Source: Lachnospiraceae bacterium (GTDB taxonomy: Bacteria > Bacillota > Clostridia > Lachnospirales > Lachnospiraceae). Taken from it: a stretch of DNA of 64,000 nt. How positions within the stretch are numbered: position 1 is the stretch's first letter; every line of letters starts with the position of its first letter. Shown here in pieces: positions 52,325 to 61,628 of the stretch. The notes under the pieces are model-generated. The model saw only the letters and a list, made by a program, of their open reading frames with translations. It was not told the DNA's origin and searched no databases. Where the stretch lies: assembly GCA_017938405.1 (NCBI GenBank), contig JAGBBP010000044.1:113477-177476 (forward strand). The letters are read 5' to 3'. The position numbers were made by a program, and so were the translations under genes.

Positions 52325-54766
52325 TCAAGGCTGTATTGCCGCTTCGGCGATTTGCTCCGCAATCTCATTTATGACACCGTTTTTCACACCGTTCTGCTGC
52401 TCCAATACCACACTGACTGCTATCGTCGGATGATCTGCCGGTACAAGTACCATAGCCAGACAGTGCTTTTTCCCTGCGGTTCCGGAATATACCTCTGTCT
52501 CCGCATAACGGTAGGTCACGCCTGACTCTGTCTCCTTTACGGAAAACTGTTCAAAATACTCTTGCGCGGCTTCTTCCGTTACTAACCGGATTTTCTCCGA
52601 TTCCGTCCGGTAAATCAGTTTTCCTCCCGCATCCGTAAGTTTGGTCACCACATACGGTGTACGGTAAACTCCACCTTGTCCGCAGGCCTCCGCAAACAAC
52701 GCTGCTCCCACCGGAGTCAACAGATTATCTTCCGCCCTTACATACTCCCCAAACGGTGTCGGTATTTCATTTTGAAACGATTCCGCCGCTGCACGAAATA
52801 GCCGGATGGCATCTTCCACCGGATATTCTCCGTAAAATGCCCGGTTAAACAACGGCCCGCTCTCCGCACTTTCATAATCTTCCGTTCCTTCCGGCGAAAA
52901 ATCCGGCAAGGAAACCGAGGAAAGCAAAGCACCGCTTTCCGTATCCAGTACCACCGCCGCACCGTTTTCTCCTTTTAATGCCTCATAGACCTGTTGCTGT
53001 AAATCCGTCCGAAGTGTAGTAAACAAATTATTTCCCGGAATTTGCGCATTCCGCATCCGGTACAACAGCTTGGACAGTTCTCCCGCAGAGGAAGACAACA
53101 AATCAATTTCTTTTACGGCCTCCAGACCGCTGGAACCGTTCTTTACCTGTCCCACCACATGGGAATACAGATTCCCATAAGGATACTTTCTGATTTCTTC
53201 CGCATCCGATAACATGGTAAACGCTAACGGATTTCCTTCGGAATCGTAAATGGTTCCTCTGGCGTTCTGCTCCTCCAACTTCGCCTGTCGCCGGTTATAA
53301 GAGTTAAAAATCACCGTCCGGGCTTCCGTACAGATAAAGCCCGTAAAGTAAACTGCCACCAAAGCAAGTACCGCCAAAAAAGCTATCGAGCTCTGTCTTA
53401 ATGCTTTTCGCGCCTTCTCTGTTACTTTCCCCGGTACAAACCCGTCTTTGTACTCCCGCAGGGTGCCCGGTTCCCCGTTTTGTTCCTGCATGCCCTGTAT
53501 CAACATAAACATCAATACCATACTGGCCGCCGAGCTTCCGCCTGCACTGACAAAAGGAAGGGGAACGCCCGTAGACGGCAGCATACGGATTACTCCGCCC
53601 ACGTTCAAGAATACCTGAGTGGTAAACATCGCCGCAAATCCGGTAAACACCAACCGGTAATAGTCTTCCGCAAACTTCGCCGCCATCCGGATTAACAGCC
53701 ACATACACTGCAAATATACGCCTAACAGGCCAAGGGCAAACAAAGCCCCCAGTTCTTCACATACCGCCGAAAAAATATAATCCGTGGTTACCACCGGAAT
53801 CTGCTCCGGGGCTCCGTTATACAGCCCGGTTCCGAAAAAACCGCCGTTTCCGATGGCAAATAGGGATTGCGCCAACTGATAACCTTCGTTGTCCACCACC
53901 GCAAAAGGATCCCTCCATGCAAGCACCCGGACCTGTACATGGGAAAACAATTGATATGCCGCAACACAGGCAACACCTGCCGCACCGATTCCGCCGATAA
54001 TCCACCATCTGTTCCCGCTGGTACAATAAAGAAGCACCCAGAATACCACCGCAAACAACAACGCTCCTCCCAAATCATTGGAAGCCGCCATTAACAATAC
54101 ATGAACGCCCGCCAGAGCGCCACCGGCAAGAATTCCTTTCCATGATTTTGCCCGCAGTAACACTGCCGCACAACCAAAAATAAACAAAATCTTTACAAAC
54201 TCAAAGGGTTGCATGGCCACACCGAACAACTTCACCCAGATGCGAGCTCCCAGCCGTTCTCCCGCGAAGAAAAAGACAAACAAAAGAACTCCGATTCCCA
54301 GTCCCAAATACGCATAACCGTAACGTTCGATACGATGCATGGCCCGGATAAATGCCGGAATAAACAACGCTGCCAAAAGTGCTGCCGTCACAATAATAAA
54401 CTGACGTATGGCTCCGTTAAAATCCAGTCTGGTAAGTAAGACGGAACCGATACACAGTAACAGCAGCATATGATTAAATAACAGCTCTGACATCCGGGGA
54501 TATAACTTTTTATAGACGAAGGTAATCACGCTGTAGGTTGCCAGCTGTATCAGAAAAAACGCTCCGATTTTTTCCTCACCGGTTTTCAGGTACAACACCA
54601 GAAAACACAACGTAAAAATCATCGCAATCTCCGCCTTCATGGCAATCCGAACCGCCATTCCGCGAAGTTCTTCTTTTTTTCGCAACACAAGAAACGCCTG
54701 CACATTGTACGCAAGCAAAAGTCCTGCTAAAATATAGTTAACCAAGGCAAGAAATGCCGTTTCCAT
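52325..54766 (-). CDS. SEDS (FtsW/RodA) glycosyltransferase fused to a degenerate transpeptidase domain
   Basis: An 813-aa fusion. Residues ~1-430 are a SEDS polymerase: 'RIWVKLFGVAMQPFEFVKI', 'NDLGGALLFAVVFWVLL', 'GNGGFFGTGLYNG', 'TTDYIFSAVCEELGA' and 'LPSTGVPLPFVSAGGSSA' are intact family blocks. After a TM at ~478-500 comes a class B PBP-like part ('ARGTIYDSEGNPLAF', 'RKYPYGNLYSHVVGQ', 'GAAVVLDTESGALLSSVSLP'). The SxxK motif is replaced: PPGSTFK reads PVEDAIR (649-655). About 100 residues with the SxN motif are missing, and KTGT reads YSGT (760-763). It cannot be a transpeptidase; a structural or regulatory role for the SEDS half is likely. Last gene of the ruv/zapA operon, overlapping U32 by one base. 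Confidence 0.88.
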   Translation of the reverse strand: METAFLALVNYILAGLLLAYNVQAFLVLRKKEELRGMAVRIAMKAEIAMIFTLCFLVLYLKTGEEKIGAFFLIQLATYSVITFVYKKLYPRMSELLFNHMLLLLCIGSVLLTRLDFNGAIRQFIIVTAALLAALFIPAFIRAMHRIERYGYAYLGLGIGVLLFVFFFAGERLGARIWVKLFGVAMQPFEFVKILFIFGCAAVLLRAKSWKGILAGGALAGVHVLLMAASNDLGGALLFAVVFWVLLYCTSGNRWWIIGGIGAAGVACVAAYQLFSHVQVRVLAWRDPFAVVDNEGYQLAQSLFAIGNGGFFGTGLYNGAPEQIPVVTTDYIFSAVCEELGALFALGLLGVYLQCMWLLIRMAAKFAEDYYRLVFTGFAAMFTTQVFLNVGGVIRMLPSTGVPLPFVSAGGSSAASMVLMFMLIQGMQEQNGEPGTLREYKDGFVPGKVTEKARKALRQSSIAFLAVLALVAVYFTGFICTEARTVIFNSYNRRQAKLEEQNARGTIYDSEGNPLAFTMLSDAEEIRKYPYGNLYSHVVGQVKNGSSGLEAVKEIDLLSSSAGELSKLLYRMRNAQIPGNNLFTTLRTDLQQQVYEALKGENGAAVVLDTESGALLSSVSLPDFSPEGTEDYESAESGPLFNRAFYGEYPVEDAIRLFRAAAESFQNEIPTPFGEYVRAEDNLLTPVGAALFAEACGQGGVYRTPYVVTKLTDAGGKLIYRTESEKIRLVTEEAAQEYFEQFSVKETESGVTYRYAETEVYSGTAGKKHCLAMVLVPADHPTIAVSVVLEQQNGVKNGVINEIAEQIAEAAIQP

Positions 54767-57315
54767 TATTCCACCCCTCTTTTAAAGTGCCCGCGGGTAT
54801 AGCCGGTTCCGGTGATTGTGCTTCCGTTTCCTGCGGCACTTTGTAAAATCTTTTCTGTCTCGTCCTTTGTTTCAAAGGTAAAATCCAGTCGGATTGCCGC
54901 CGGATGCAATTCCTCAAGCACTTTGCCCCCGTCCAAAAGAGACAAGCACTCCGGATTGTAAATCAGATTATAGCACTCCTTACAGTTCTGCAGTACCGGC
55001 AACTTCTTTCCTACCCGGTCGGTGAGAACAAGCGGTTCCGTCTCCGTATCGCACCCGTTCTCTTTTCTTCCGGTACAAACTCCCATGGTTTTCTTTGCGC
55101 AGTGGGCCGATACCATAAGAGGAATTCTGCCGTATACTACCAGTGCCATATCACGCACATCAAGCCCTCGTAATTCCTTTTCGGAAAGTTCCGCCGGTGC
55201 CGTAAATCTTCCTTCCTGTGTTCCGAATAATCCTTCATAGAACTGCTTTGCCTGACGATTCATCACATACATGGTATAATCCAGCACACAGCGGGACTGC
55301 CAATCCGCATCCAGCTCCTTCACCAGAGACAAGGTCTCATAATTTCGAATCAGATAGCCGTCAAACTCTTGTTTCAGCAAAGAAAAGTCCTTTCGCAATC
55401 CCGTAGTCGTCTCTTTTCTGCAAATCCGCGGAAAACAGAACCAAACTTCCTTTCCCTTCTCCTTTAACCCCTTTGCACAAGCACATACCGCTGCTATATT
55501 CTGCCCGATTAAATCCAAATAAGCACGACGAACATTCGGATTCTCTCCTGCCGCCTCTGCCTGGCCTCTTGTACTTACCACGCAATCCATCGGAATCGGA
55601 GAACTATCGTCTCTGTATCCGTTCTCGTTTCTGACTTTCTTTGTTTTTACCTCTCCCGAACGGTTCACCGTATTCTTTGTTTCGTCCGGTGAAAGAACAA
55701 TGCTTCCTGATTCAGCCTCCGCATCCGTCCCCCGCACAAATCTCTTTTGTATCTCCTCTGTCAGCTTCGCCAGTGCGGTTCTGCGCAGTTCGTTTAACAA
55801 ACCGTTGGGCAAAAACACATCATCCGCCAACGTAACGGACAACTCCTCAAAGAAAAACGCTTCGTTTCCGGTCTTTGATAATTGCTTTTTCACCGCATCC
55901 TCTGTCGCCGGCAACTTTCCTGCCTTCTCGCACACAAAGCCTTCGCATACTACGGAAACACGTTCCATCTTCTGCTCAGGGAAAGCCACCGGAGGAAGAA
56001 TGCTCTCGGAAAGAGTTGAAACCTCCAAACGACAGCTTTCCCCCGCTTTTGCATAAAAAGCCCCCGTTACCGGTACCTTTACTTCCTGCTTTACATAAGC
56101 ATTCGCAAGATTCTCCAAAAGCACCGCATTCCGCATCCGGTATACCGTATCTCCCGGTCTTGCGGAAAGCTTCGGGAGCAATTTTGCCTTTATCTTTTCC
56201 CCGGCTTTCGCGCCGGTTCCCAAGGTATATTCATAATACCCCGGCTCCCCGGAACCTTTCTTTGTCTCCCTGCGAAGTTCCAATACATCCTGAGGCTGTA
56301 CCTCCTTTGTCAGGCGAATCAAAGCTTCTCCTTTCCCACCGGACACCACCTCGCCTACCGGCACACCGAAATGTCCCGGCCGATGCACCGACATCATATC
56401 CTTTCCGTTATGACGTAAAAACAAACCATCCGTAAAGTTTCCTCTGTTATATACATCCGCCAGCCGCTCCGTCTCCTCCGTAAGCAGAGTCGGATGTTCC
56501 CGCAAATAGGCACAATAGCCTTCCTCTCCGAGAGAACAATACAAATCCGTAAACTTCCGGTACGCCGCCGTCACCGCCGCCGCATATTCCGGACGCTTCA
56601 TTCTTCCCTCAATCTTAAAGGACGCCGCTCCGGTCCCGATTAATTCCGGTAGCAAAGAAAGTCCGCACAAATCCTTGGGACTGAGCCAGTATTTCTTTCC
56701 GGCAGACTCACTTTCGTATTCCATCCGGCAAGGCTGGGCACACCTTCCACGGTTGCCGCTTCTGCCACCGATCATACTGCTCATGAGACATTGACCGGAA
56801 TAGCAATAACATAAGGCTCCGTGAACGAAAATCTCCACTTCCTTCCCGGAAGTTTTACAAATATCCGCAATTTCCTGTAAAGACAACTCTCTGGCCGGAA
56901 CCAGGCGCGTCACCGGATACCCGTCAAATAGGCGGATTCCCTCCGCTCCCGTCAAAGTCATCTGGGTGCTGGCATGCAAAGAAAGGTCCGGAAACTCGTT
57001 TGCCAAAAAGTGCAACACACCCACGTCCTGCACAATGGCCGCATCCAGACCCGCCGTATAATAAGGAGCCAGAAACTCGTACAATGCGCCGAATTCCTGC
57101 TCTTTTACCAAAGTATTCACCGTAAGGTACAACCGCTTTCCCCGCAGATGTGCATACCGGATGGCCTCAATCATCTCGTCTCTATCCGGGTTCTCTGCGT
57201 ACGCTCTTGCACCGAAACTACTTCCACCCATATATACCGCATCCGCTCCCGCAGCAAAAGCCGCCTTTAAAGCAGCCATACTACCTGCCGGAGCAAGAAT
57301 CTCAGGCTTTTCCAT
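54766..57315 (-). CDS. U32 family peptidase with DUF3656 region
   Basis: An 849-aa protein. The first ~400 residues are the U32 core: 'ILAPAGSMAALKAAFAAGAD', 'AVYMGGSSFGARAYAENPD', 'EIFVHGALCYCYSGQCLMSS', 'GGRSGNRGRCAQPCRMEYE' with the Cys ligands of an Fe-S centre. The middle matches DUF3656, and a third part repeats barrel-like sequence ('VNRQAKQFYEGLFG', 'LPVLQNCKECYNLIYNPECL'). U32 proteins include hydroxylases/oxidases for tRNA or ubiquinone; RlhA-type 23S rRNA hydroxylation is one possible role. ZapA overlaps it by 14 bases upstream. Confidence 0.92.
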   Translation of the reverse strand: MEKPEILAPAGSMAALKAAFAAGADAVYMGGSSFGARAYAENPDRDEMIEAIRYAHLRGKRLYLTVNTLVKEQEFGALYEFLAPYYTAGLDAAIVQDVGVLHFLANEFPDLSLHASTQMTLTGAEGIRLFDGYPVTRLVPARELSLQEIADICKTSGKEVEIFVHGALCYCYSGQCLMSSMIGGRSGNRGRCAQPCRMEYESESAGKKYWLSPKDLCGLSLLPELIGTGAASFKIEGRMKRPEYAAAVTAAYRKFTDLYCSLGEEGYCAYLREHPTLLTEETERLADVYNRGNFTDGLFLRHNGKDMMSVHRPGHFGVPVGEVVSGGKGEALIRLTKEVQPQDVLELRRETKKGSGEPGYYEYTLGTGAKAGEKIKAKLLPKLSARPGDTVYRMRNAVLLENLANAYVKQEVKVPVTGAFYAKAGESCRLEVSTLSESILPPVAFPEQKMERVSVVCEGFVCEKAGKLPATEDAVKKQLSKTGNEAFFFEELSVTLADDVFLPNGLLNELRRTALAKLTEEIQKRFVRGTDAEAESGSIVLSPDETKNTVNRSGEVKTKKVRNENGYRDDSSPIPMDCVVSTRGQAEAAGENPNVRRAYLDLIGQNIAAVCACAKGLKEKGKEVWFCFPRICRKETTTGLRKDFSLLKQEFDGYLIRNYETLSLVKELDADWQSRCVLDYTMYVMNRQAKQFYEGLFGTQEGRFTAPAELSEKELRGLDVRDMALVVYGRIPLMVSAHCAKKTMGVCTGRKENGCDTETEPLVLTDRVGKKLPVLQNCKECYNLIYNPECLSLLDGGKVLEELHPAAIRLDFTFETKDETEKILQSAAGNGSTITGTGYTRGHFKRGVE

Positions 57316-57715
57316 GATATCCCTCTAACTCGGTTTCCAACCGTATAATTCGTTTCTGCGCTTCGATGTTCTCTTTCTTTAACACTTCGATTTCTCTTTG
57401 TGCCGCCTCAAGCTTTGTCTGAGCCGTAATTACCTCATGCTTTAAGTCAAAAATCTCACCACTTTTGGCAACAGAATCCCCGCTTGTCTCGTCCATCTGC
57501 TTTTTTAACTTAAAGTAATCATCTGCCAGATTCAGCTGTAATACCATATTCTTCATTTCCAAGTCTAACATACGATAAGATTCCGTATTCTTTAACTCCG
57601 TGTACTTTGCATTCAGGTACGATGCCACACGCTGTAAGTATTCTTCACTTTCATATCCGGCAAGACTCACACGCTTCCCGTTGATAATGACTTCAATTCC
57701 GTTTTTCTTATTCAT
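57302..57715 (-). CDS. zapA: cell division protein ZapA
   Basis: ZapA bundles FtsZ filaments. The 137-aa protein has the ZapA globular part, 'IEVIINGKRVSLAGYESEEY' then 'LQRVASYLNAKYTELKN', and a long C-terminal coiled coil (~60-130) that mediates tetramer formation. Longer than the enteric protein, as usual in Clostridia. It lies 14 bases after ruvB and overlaps the U32 gene. Confidence 0.9.
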   Translation of the reverse strand: MNKKNGIEVIINGKRVSLAGYESEEYLQRVASYLNAKYTELKNTESYRMLDLEMKNMVLQLNLADDYFKLKKQMDETSGDSVAKSGEIFDLKHEVITAQTKLEAAQREIEVLKKENIEAQKRIIRLETELEGYHGKA

Positions 57716-57729
57716 CCCGCATCCTCCTG

Positions 57730-58737
57730 TTATTCCTTCGTATCCGGCTCCGGCAGTCCCACATGACGATATGCCTTCGGTAAAACTACCCTGCCTCTCG
57801 GTGTTCTGGCCACAAATCCGTTCTGCACCAAAAACGGTTCGTACACTTCTTCTATGGTACCCGCATCCTCTCCGATGCTCACTGCCACGGCCTCCAGTCC
57901 CACCGGACCTCCGTGAAACTTCTCTATCATAGCGGTCAACACTCTGCGGTCAATGTGGTCCAGTCCTTCCTTATCCACCTCTAACAAATCCAGTGCCTTA
58001 TCCGCAATCTCCTTTGTAATGACACCGTCTCCCACCACCTGGGCGTAATCACGCACACGCTTTAAGAAACGGTTGGCAAGACGCGGCGTTCCTCTGGAAC
58101 GACGGGCAATCTCCAAGGCTCCGTCTTCCTCAATCTCCACCTGTAATACTCCCGCGGAACGCTTCACAATTTGCGTAAGCTCCGCATCCGTATAAAACTC
58201 CAAACGTGCAACCACACCGAACCGGTCACGTAACGGCGCCGTCAGCATACCCGCACGGGTCGTCGCTCCAACCAGTGTAAAATGCGGCAGGGAAAAGTGC
58301 TTCGACACGGCGCTGGCCCCCTGTCCGATGAGGACATCCATGGAAAAATCCTCCATGGCGGAATACAAAAACTCCTCTACCTGACGGGGAATCCGGTGAA
58401 TCTCGTCTATAAAAAGTACATCCCCTTCATTTAACTTATACAAAATCGATGCCATATCTCCCGGCTTTTCGATGGCAGGGCCCGCCGTGGTGCGGATATT
58501 TACCCCCATCTCATTGGCAATAATCCCGGCAAGGGTAGTCTTACCTAAGCCCGGCGGACCAAAAAACAGTACATGGTCTAAGGTTTCCTTACGTTCCTTT
58601 GCCGCTTCGATATAGATTTTCAGCATTTCTCTTACTTTTGCCTGTCCGATATAATCCGTAAGTAACTGAGGGCGAAGCCCGACTTCGGTCTTCTTTTCAT
58701 CCCCCATTGCCTCGGTTGTAATAATCCGTCTTGCCAT
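57730..58737 (-). CDS. ruvB: Holliday junction branch migration helicase RuvB
   Basis: AAA+ motor of RuvABC. '[19 protein letters not shown]', Walker A '[19 protein letters not shown]', Walker B '[20 protein letters not shown]', sensor '[20 protein letters not shown]' and arginine finger, then the winged helix '[21 protein letters not shown]', '[11 protein letters not shown]'. Length 335 aa. No ruvC is in the window. Confidence 0.97.
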   Translation of the reverse strand: MARRIITTEAMGDEKKTEVGLRPQLLTDYIGQAKVREMLKIYIEAAKERKETLDHVLFFGPPGLGKTTLAGIIANEMGVNIRTTAGPAIEKPGDMASILYKLNEGDVLFIDEIHRIPRQVEEFLYSAMEDFSMDVLIGQGASAVSKHFSLPHFTLVGATTRAGMLTAPLRDRFGVVARLEFYTDAELTQIVKRSAGVLQVEIEEDGALEIARRSRGTPRLANRFLKRVRDYAQVVGDGVITKEIADKALDLLEVDKEGLDHIDRRVLTAMIEKFHGGPVGLEAVAVSIGEDAGTIEEVYEPFLVQNGFVARTPRGRVVLPKAYRHVGLPEPDTKE

Positions 58738-58758
58738 ACCCTTTGTCTACCTTCCTCA

Positions 58759-59382
58759 TCAGCCCAGCTGTCGTAAGCTCAGGCGCACCATATCGTCGTC
58801 GGTCATGCCTTCGGTAACCTCTACTTCCTTTACTGCCCGGGCTGCTTCCTTTTCCGCATAGCCCAGCGCCACCAATACCTGCAGGGCATTCTCCCGAAGC
58901 TTCTTTGCTTCCTCCGTTTCGGAGCCCTTTGTCACTGCGGTCTTTTCTACAAAATCCTCCGCAAACTCCGTTGCCAAAGCCATAATCTTATCCTTTAACT
59001 CAATCACCAACCGGCCTGCGGTTTTCTTTCCGATGCCCGGTGCCGCTGCCAGACGGTCTGCATCCTCCGCAATCACCGCCATCCGAAGCTCCGTCGCGCC
59101 GATGGAGGACAAAATCCCAAGGCCTAACTTCGGGCCGATGCCACTGACCGTAATCAAAAGCTTAAATATAGTCAAATCCGCTTTGGAAAGGAAGCCGTAC
59201 AATGCCACACCGTCTTCCTTTACCTGCAGATACGTATACAACTTTAACTCCTCCCCCTGTGCCGGGAGCTTATCCAAATCGGAAGGCATCACTGCCACTT
59301 CGTAAGCGATTCCCCCTGCCGTCTCTATCATTACCGCATTGCCGTCCGCTTCCGCGAACACTCCCTTAATATATGCAATCAT
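58759..59382 (-). CDS. ruvA: Holliday junction DNA-binding protein RuvA
   Basis: Binds four-way junctions as a tetramer and loads RuvB. The 207-aa protein has the OB fold ('MIAYIKGVFAEADGNAVMIE'), the two helix-hairpin-helix motifs 'LLITVSGIGPKLGLGILS' and 'LAAAPGIGKKTAGRLVIELK', and the C-terminal RuvB-binding three-helix domain ('ENALQVLVALGYAEKEAARA'). Confidence 0.97.
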   Translation of the reverse strand: MIAYIKGVFAEADGNAVMIETAGGIAYEVAVMPSDLDKLPAQGEELKLYTYLQVKEDGVALYGFLSKADLTIFKLLITVSGIGPKLGLGILSSIGATELRMAVIAEDADRLAAAPGIGKKTAGRLVIELKDKIMALATEFAEDFVEKTAVTKGSETEEAKKLRENALQVLVALGYAEKEAARAVKEVEVTEGMTDDDMVRLSLRQLG

Positions 59383-59400
59383 ATGTCACCTCGTACCGTA

Positions 59401-59649
59401 TTATTTCAACCGTTCAAACTTTCCTCGGGAAAACTGAAGCCTTCCTTCATCAATAAACCGCACCACCTCAAAGGTCGGAATCTCCAAGCCCTCCGCTATC
59501 TGGATTGCATTGCTGTTGGGATACTTTTTCAAATAGTCCTCAATGCTGCTGAACAACGCTTCATCCAAAGGCTTGCATTTGTCGCAAACCACACGGGTAT
59601 CCGGACTCTGAAACATGTTAAAACAATATTTACACTGATTCAGCTTCAT
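59401..59649 (-). CDS. YvyF-like zinc-finger small protein (TIGR03826-like)
   Basis: An 82-aa protein: CKYC...CDKC zinc ribbon at residues 6-26, then a helical part 'LDEALFSSIEDYLKKYPNSNAIQIAEGLEIPTFEVVRFIDEGRL' resembling a small HTH. This arrangement is that of the flagellar operon protein YvyF. Here it heads the ruvAB operon rather than a flagellar locus. Role unknown; regulation of flagellar genes or RNA binding is possible. Confidence 0.72.
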   Translation of the reverse strand: MKLNQCKYCFNMFQSPDTRVVCDKCKPLDEALFSSIEDYLKKYPNSNAIQIAEGLEIPTFEVVRFIDEGRLQFSRGKFERLK

Positions 59650-59824
59650 GCAATCACCCCCTGCGGATAAACTTTCACATATCTAGTATAGCACAACACG
59701 TTCCCGGATGGAATAGGAATTTTTCTTTTTCCTCTACTATTCAAAACCTGCAACTTATGATACACTGTAACTATCCTTACAACCCGGCAAATCGGTTATA
59801 CCCCATTACAAAGGAAGTGTATTT

Positions 59825-61024
59825 ATGATTACCTTAACCACTCCGTTTACACCGGAATTTACCCCTTACCTGCCGACCGAATACCGGAATATGCGGGCCA
59901 TTTATTTTGATATCGAAACCACCGGGCTTTCCGCCCAGAGTTCCTACGTTTACCTCATCGGCTGCGCCTATGAGGAAGAAGGGGCTTATTTCCTGACCCA
60001 GTGGATGACTACGGAGCCTGCGGAGGAAAAGGAATTGTTGCGTCTGTTTTTCGAAAAGGTGAAGGACTATGACCTGCTTCTTCATTACAACGGCACCGGC
60101 TTTGATTTGCCGTTCCTTGAGAAGAAAGCGAAGCGTCATTGTCTTACCTGTCCTCTCTCCGATTTGGAAAGCCTGGACCTTTACGCCGCAGCCCGGAAAT
60201 TAAAGGATTATATGACAACTGAGGATTTGAAATTAAAAACCATGGAGCGTTTTTTCGGTTTTACCCGTACGGACACATTTTCCGGCGGTGACTTAATCGA
60301 GGTCTACGCACAGTTTTTGGGACTGTACCGCTTAAATGAACTGACCAACCACAGCAAGGAACGGGAGGTCACGGCCCTCGGTCATGTTCTTCTGTTACAT
60401 AATGCGGAAGATATCAAAAGTCTTCCGTCCCTGACGATATTGCTGTTTTTGCAAAATCTTTCTGCCGAACTGACAGAGGAACGCTTACAACCGCCTATGC
60501 CCAATGCCCTGGCAGATAATCCGGAGCTTCGGGACGCCCTAAGTAAAATCAAACTAACTCCAAAGGCGGTTTCGGTGGACTATGTATTTCCGTTTACTTT
60601 GCCGTTTCCCTGCGAATTGCATCTTCCCTTCGATGACCGGAACATCATCATTAATTTAAGCAAAAGCGGACAAGTGATGGTGCTTTTGCCGGTTCATTCC
60701 GGTGATCTGAAATACTTTTACCCGAACCCGGCAGACTACTACTACCTGCCGTTAGAGGACTGTGCCATGCACAAAAGTGTAGCCTCCTTTGTGGAAAAGG
60801 AATACCGGAAAAAGGCTACGGCAGCCACCTGCTACACGAAGAAAACCGGTGCCTTTGTTCCGTTCTTTGTGAAAAACGCAAAAAAAGAAGCACAGAAGGA
60901 AAAGTCTCTTCCATGCTTCTACTCCGATTACAAAAGCAATTTTTGCTATACCGTTTACGATGACGAACTGAAAGCAAACGGCCTTACCCCGATAATCCGA
61001 ACTTTGCTTGACTCCTTATTATGA
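59825..61024 (+). CDS. YprB-type RNase H-like (DEDD) exonuclease domain protein
   Basis: A 399-aa protein. Residues ~25-190 are the YprB_RNaseH-like domain: 'IYFDIETTGLSAQSSYVYLI' (first two acidic ligands), 'LLHYNGTGFDLPFLEKKAKR', 'SLDLYAAARKLKDY', and 'VLLHNAEDIKSLPSL' with the later Asp. The C-terminal ~190 residues form an unrecognised beta-rich region. Nuclease activity is likely but unproven in this family. The end overlaps the convergent ThyX-like gene by six bases. Confidence 0.85.
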   Translation: MITLTTPFTPEFTPYLPTEYRNMRAIYFDIETTGLSAQSSYVYLIGCAYEEEGAYFLTQWMTTEPAEEKELLRLFFEKVKDYDLLLHYNGTGFDLPFLEKKAKRHCLTCPLSDLESLDLYAAARKLKDYMTTEDLKLKTMERFFGFTRTDTFSGGDLIEVYAQFLGLYRLNELTNHSKEREVTALGHVLLLHNAEDIKSLPSLTILLFLQNLSAELTEERLQPPMPNALADNPELRDALSKIKLTPKAVSVDYVFPFTLPFPCELHLPFDDRNIIINLSKSGQVMVLLPVHSGDLKYFYPNPADYYYLPLEDCAMHKSVASFVEKEYRKKATAATCYTKKTGAFVPFFVKNAKKEAQKEKSLPCFYSDYKSNFCYTVYDDELKANGLTPIIRTLLDSLL

Positions 61025-61588
61025 TTCTGCCGGAACACCGGTAATAAACTCTGCGTACGGCAACGTCTCCACCCAGGCACAGAACTCACGCCACTCCGGC
61101 AGTCTGTGGTTTTTCCGCTGGGCATAAATGGTCTTTAACTGGCGGTAATTGGTGGTCATGGCTGCCGTCAGTTTAAAACCGCAGGGATTGGAGTACAGAA
61201 GGCGCAAATAGTCCTCCGGATCTCCCGTCTCGTTATATTTATCTTTCAACTCATTCATAATGGCAATCATACGCTTGTCCGTATACTCGCTGTACTGATT
61301 GTCCAAATCAAACTTCGCAATCCGGTGCATGGTAGACTGGCTGGAAATAAAATCAAGGAAATGATACCGCTCCGCCTCCGTCCAGGCTTTTACCGTAAAG
61401 GTTAAATCAAACTGCACGATAATACCGGTCATAAACTGGTCGTGTCCGCTGCCCCGCTCACAAGTCGCAAGCTTATAAGTGGTCGGCACAATATCACTGT
61501 TTAACTCTTCCGTCTTTGTGGCCATCGGGAACTTACTGCCCCGTACCGCACTTTCCAAACCGTATACTTTTACATTACTGACTACCAT
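61019..61588 (-). CDS. ThyX-like (FAD-dependent thymidylate synthase-like) protein
   Basis: A 189-aa protein. The C-terminal part 'CGFKLTAAMTTNYRQLKTIY', 'AQRKNHRLPEWREFCAWVETLPYAEFI' resembles the ThyX substrate-binding end ('NARSLxxFxxLR...AQxEIR...'), and 'FISSQSTMHRIAKFDLDNQYS' sits where the RHRxxSxNExSxRY motif belongs. The canonical RHR motif is not complete, so normal dTMP synthesis is doubtful. I start at ATG 61588 after GGAGGAG. The family call is tentative; proteins like this are also found in phages. Confidence 0.5.
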   Translation of the reverse strand: MVVSNVKVYGLESAVRGSKFPMATKTEELNSDIVPTTYKLATCERGSGHDQFMTGIIVQFDLTFTVKAWTEAERYHFLDFISSQSTMHRIAKFDLDNQYSEYTDKRMIAIMNELKDKYNETGDPEDYLRLLYSNPCGFKLTAAMTTNYRQLKTIYAQRKNHRLPEWREFCAWVETLPYAEFITGVPAES

Positions 61589-61628
61589 CACATACTCCTC
61601 CGTATTCTATAGTTTCCTTTGTTCCGTT

